Position numbers and translations under genes: made by a program. The notes beneath the pieces are model-generated. The model did no database searches. It was not told where the DNA came from and was given only the letters and a program-made list of their open reading frames with translations. Shown here one piece after another: positions 5,843 to 6,381 of a stretch of DNA of 6,381 nucleotides. The stretch spans positions 1 to 6,381 of the forward strand of contig NZ_AAVU01000091.1 in the NCBI RefSeq assembly GCF_000169095.1, in the 5' to 3' direction. How positions within the stretch are numbered: the stretch's first letter is position 1; each line of letters starts with the position of its first letter. The stretch is from Lyngbya sp. PCC 8106. Lineage in GTDB: Bacteria > Cyanobacteriota > Cyanobacteriia > Cyanobacteriales > Microcoleaceae.

Positions 5843-5901
5843 ATTATCAAACCTTTTGCCACTTTTTGCCACTTTTTTCACAAAATACCACTTTTTGCCA
5901 C
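5843..5901 (-). promoter_or_regulatory. Phased array of TTTTTGCCAC-like repeats next to a -10-like element of the NB-ARC gene
   Basis: On the + strand five units end in CAC at 5862, 5872, 5881, 5891 and 5901, so they are spaced 10, 9, 10 and 10 bases. Units 1, 2 and 5 carry the full GCCAC core after a T run; units 3 (TTCAC) and 4 (ACCAC) are degenerate. On the - strand a -10-like GATAAT (5848-5843) begins right after the array, which places the first repeat units where the -35 box should be. This suggests an operator or an activator-dependent promoter about 50 bases before the NB-ARC start. The binding protein is unknown; the HTH domain of the NB-ARC protein is one candidate. Confidence 0.6.
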
Positions 5902-5950
5902 TAAATAGAAATTGGAAGGCTAAAGAAATTCCCCACTAAATGTTACCGCC

Positions 5951-5956
5951 TATAGA
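5951..5956 (+). promoter_or_regulatory. Candidate -10 element for the GTPase gene
   Basis: TATAGA lies 94 bases before the GTPase start, with only a poor -35 (TTCCCC, 16-bp spacer). If used, the leader of about 90 bases would include both inverse GGCAA cores and the stem-loop at 5994-6028. This is a weak call made mainly on position. Confidence 0.3.
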
Positions 5957-5975
5957 ATGACAGGATCAAAATTGG

Positions 5976-6002
5976 GTGGCAAGATAAGAAAGTAGATGGC
6001 AA
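5976..6002 (+). repeat. Inverse copies of the TTGCCAC core before the GTPase gene
   Basis: GTGGCAA (5976-5982) is the exact reverse complement of the TTGCCAC core of the array at 5853-5901. TGGCAA (5997-6002) is a shorter copy. They lie on the GTPase side of the divergent region, so one DNA-binding protein could act on both genes. Confidence 0.5.
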
Positions 6003-6028
6003 TTTTATCAGCTTGGTATTGCCCATCT
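5994..6028 (+). promoter_or_regulatory. Stem-loop in the presumed GTPase leader
   Basis: AGATGGCAAT (5994-6003) pairs with ATTGCCCATCT (6018-6028), a 10-bp stem with one bulged C and a 14-base loop. The stem ends 21 bases before the GTPase ATG and no Shine-Dalgarno lies between. There is no T run after it, so it is not an intrinsic terminator. Control of translation or mRNA stability is possible. The first arm includes one inverse GGCAA core, so the symmetry could also be a DNA operator. Confidence 0.5.
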
Positions 6029-6049
6029 AAATTTTCTCACTTGTCTTAA

Positions 6050-6381
6050 ATGGTTACAAAAATCATCGGCAAATACTTAGATAGGCTTAGAAGGGATCGA
6101 CTAACCGTTTTATTTTTTGGCAAAACTGGAGTTGGCAAAAGTAGCACTCTTAACGCTCTATTTGGAGTCAACTGGGCTACTGATAATGCTGTTGCTTGTA
6201 CGAAAAAGCCTCAGTTTGTCGATTTAGATGCCTCTCAGTACGGCAATTTTCCCTATCAGCAAATCCGAATTGTTGATCTACCTGGAATTGGGGAGAGTCT
6301 AACTGACGATAAAAACTATATGGCTTACTACAAAAAATGGATACCTAAAGCAGATTGTTTAGTATGGGTGACTCAAGCAGA
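6050..6381 (+). CDS. P-loop GTPase, N-terminal part (cut by window end)
   Basis: From ATG at 6050 the open frame gives 110 complete residues and continues past the window. It begins MVTKIIGKYLDRLRRDRLTV. The G1/Walker A motif is GKTGVGKSS (24-32), T51 in ACTKKP is the probable G2 threonine, and the G3 motif is DLPG (76-79), followed by a CLVWVTQA strand (103-110) before the window ends. This is the plan of a TRAFAC GTPase of the MMR_HSR1/dynamin-like type, similar in outline to the YeeP/YkfA-like GTPases found in mobile and conflict loci. The G4/G5 motifs and any C-terminal helical or membrane part are outside the window, so the exact family is open. An in-frame TAA directly precedes the ATG, so this is the earliest possible start. 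No Shine-Dalgarno is visible. It is divergent from the NB-ARC gene across 253 bp. Confidence 0.88.
   Translation, partial: MVTKIIGKYLDRLRRDRLTVLFFGKTGVGKSSTLNALFGVNWATDNAVACTKKPQFVDLDASQYGNFPYQQIRIVDLPGIGESLTDDKNYMAYYKKWIPKADCLVWVTQA

Noticed and set aside
5853..5901. Repeat array as a CRISPR
   Set aside because: The units are about 10 bp with no spacers between them; this is an operator-like or simple repeat, not a CRISPR array.

Overview
The window is almost certainly from a cyanobacterium outside the marine Prochlorococcus/Synechococcus group. The palindrome GCGATCGC (HIP1) occurs at least six times (2792, 3516, 3860, 4323, 5100, 5436), far above chance for an 8-mer in 6.4 kb. The window also carries ndhO, an NDH-1 subunit known from cyanobacteria and chloroplasts. 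Its tmRNA is a one-piece gene with a cyanobacterial-type tag starting ANNIV; marine picocyanobacteria usually have a split two-piece tmRNA.

Left part (1-851): one end of an IS605-type element of the IS200/IS605 family. tnpA is intact on the + strand, and a divergent tnpB on the - strand is frameshifted and runs off the left edge. The element ends in small stem-loops directly beside the terminator of ssrA.

Middle part (852-4102): housekeeping genes, all on the - strand. They are ssrA (tmRNA, with its own promoter and terminator), mdh (malate dehydrogenase), ndhO, and a 404-residue zinc-dependent alcohol/formaldehyde dehydrogenase with a strong terminator. An imperfect inverted repeat fills the mdh-ndhO gap. 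The ssrA promoter lies just past the mdh stop codon.

Right part (4405-6381): an accessory module. A 463-residue STAND/NB-ARC ATPase has a cyanobacterial-type N-terminal helix-turn-helix and no C-terminal sensor repeats. It is divergent from a P-loop GTPase that is cut by the right edge. The 253-bp gap between them holds a helically phased array of about 10-bp TTTTTGCCAC-like units, two copies of the same core in inverse orientation, and a stem-loop in the presumed GTPase leader. NB-ARC-type ATPases and GTPases of this kind recur in bacterial immunity and conflict loci, so a shared, co-regulated defence-like pair is a reasonable hypothesis. The sequence alone does not show it, and the GTPase C-terminus and further partners lie outside the window.
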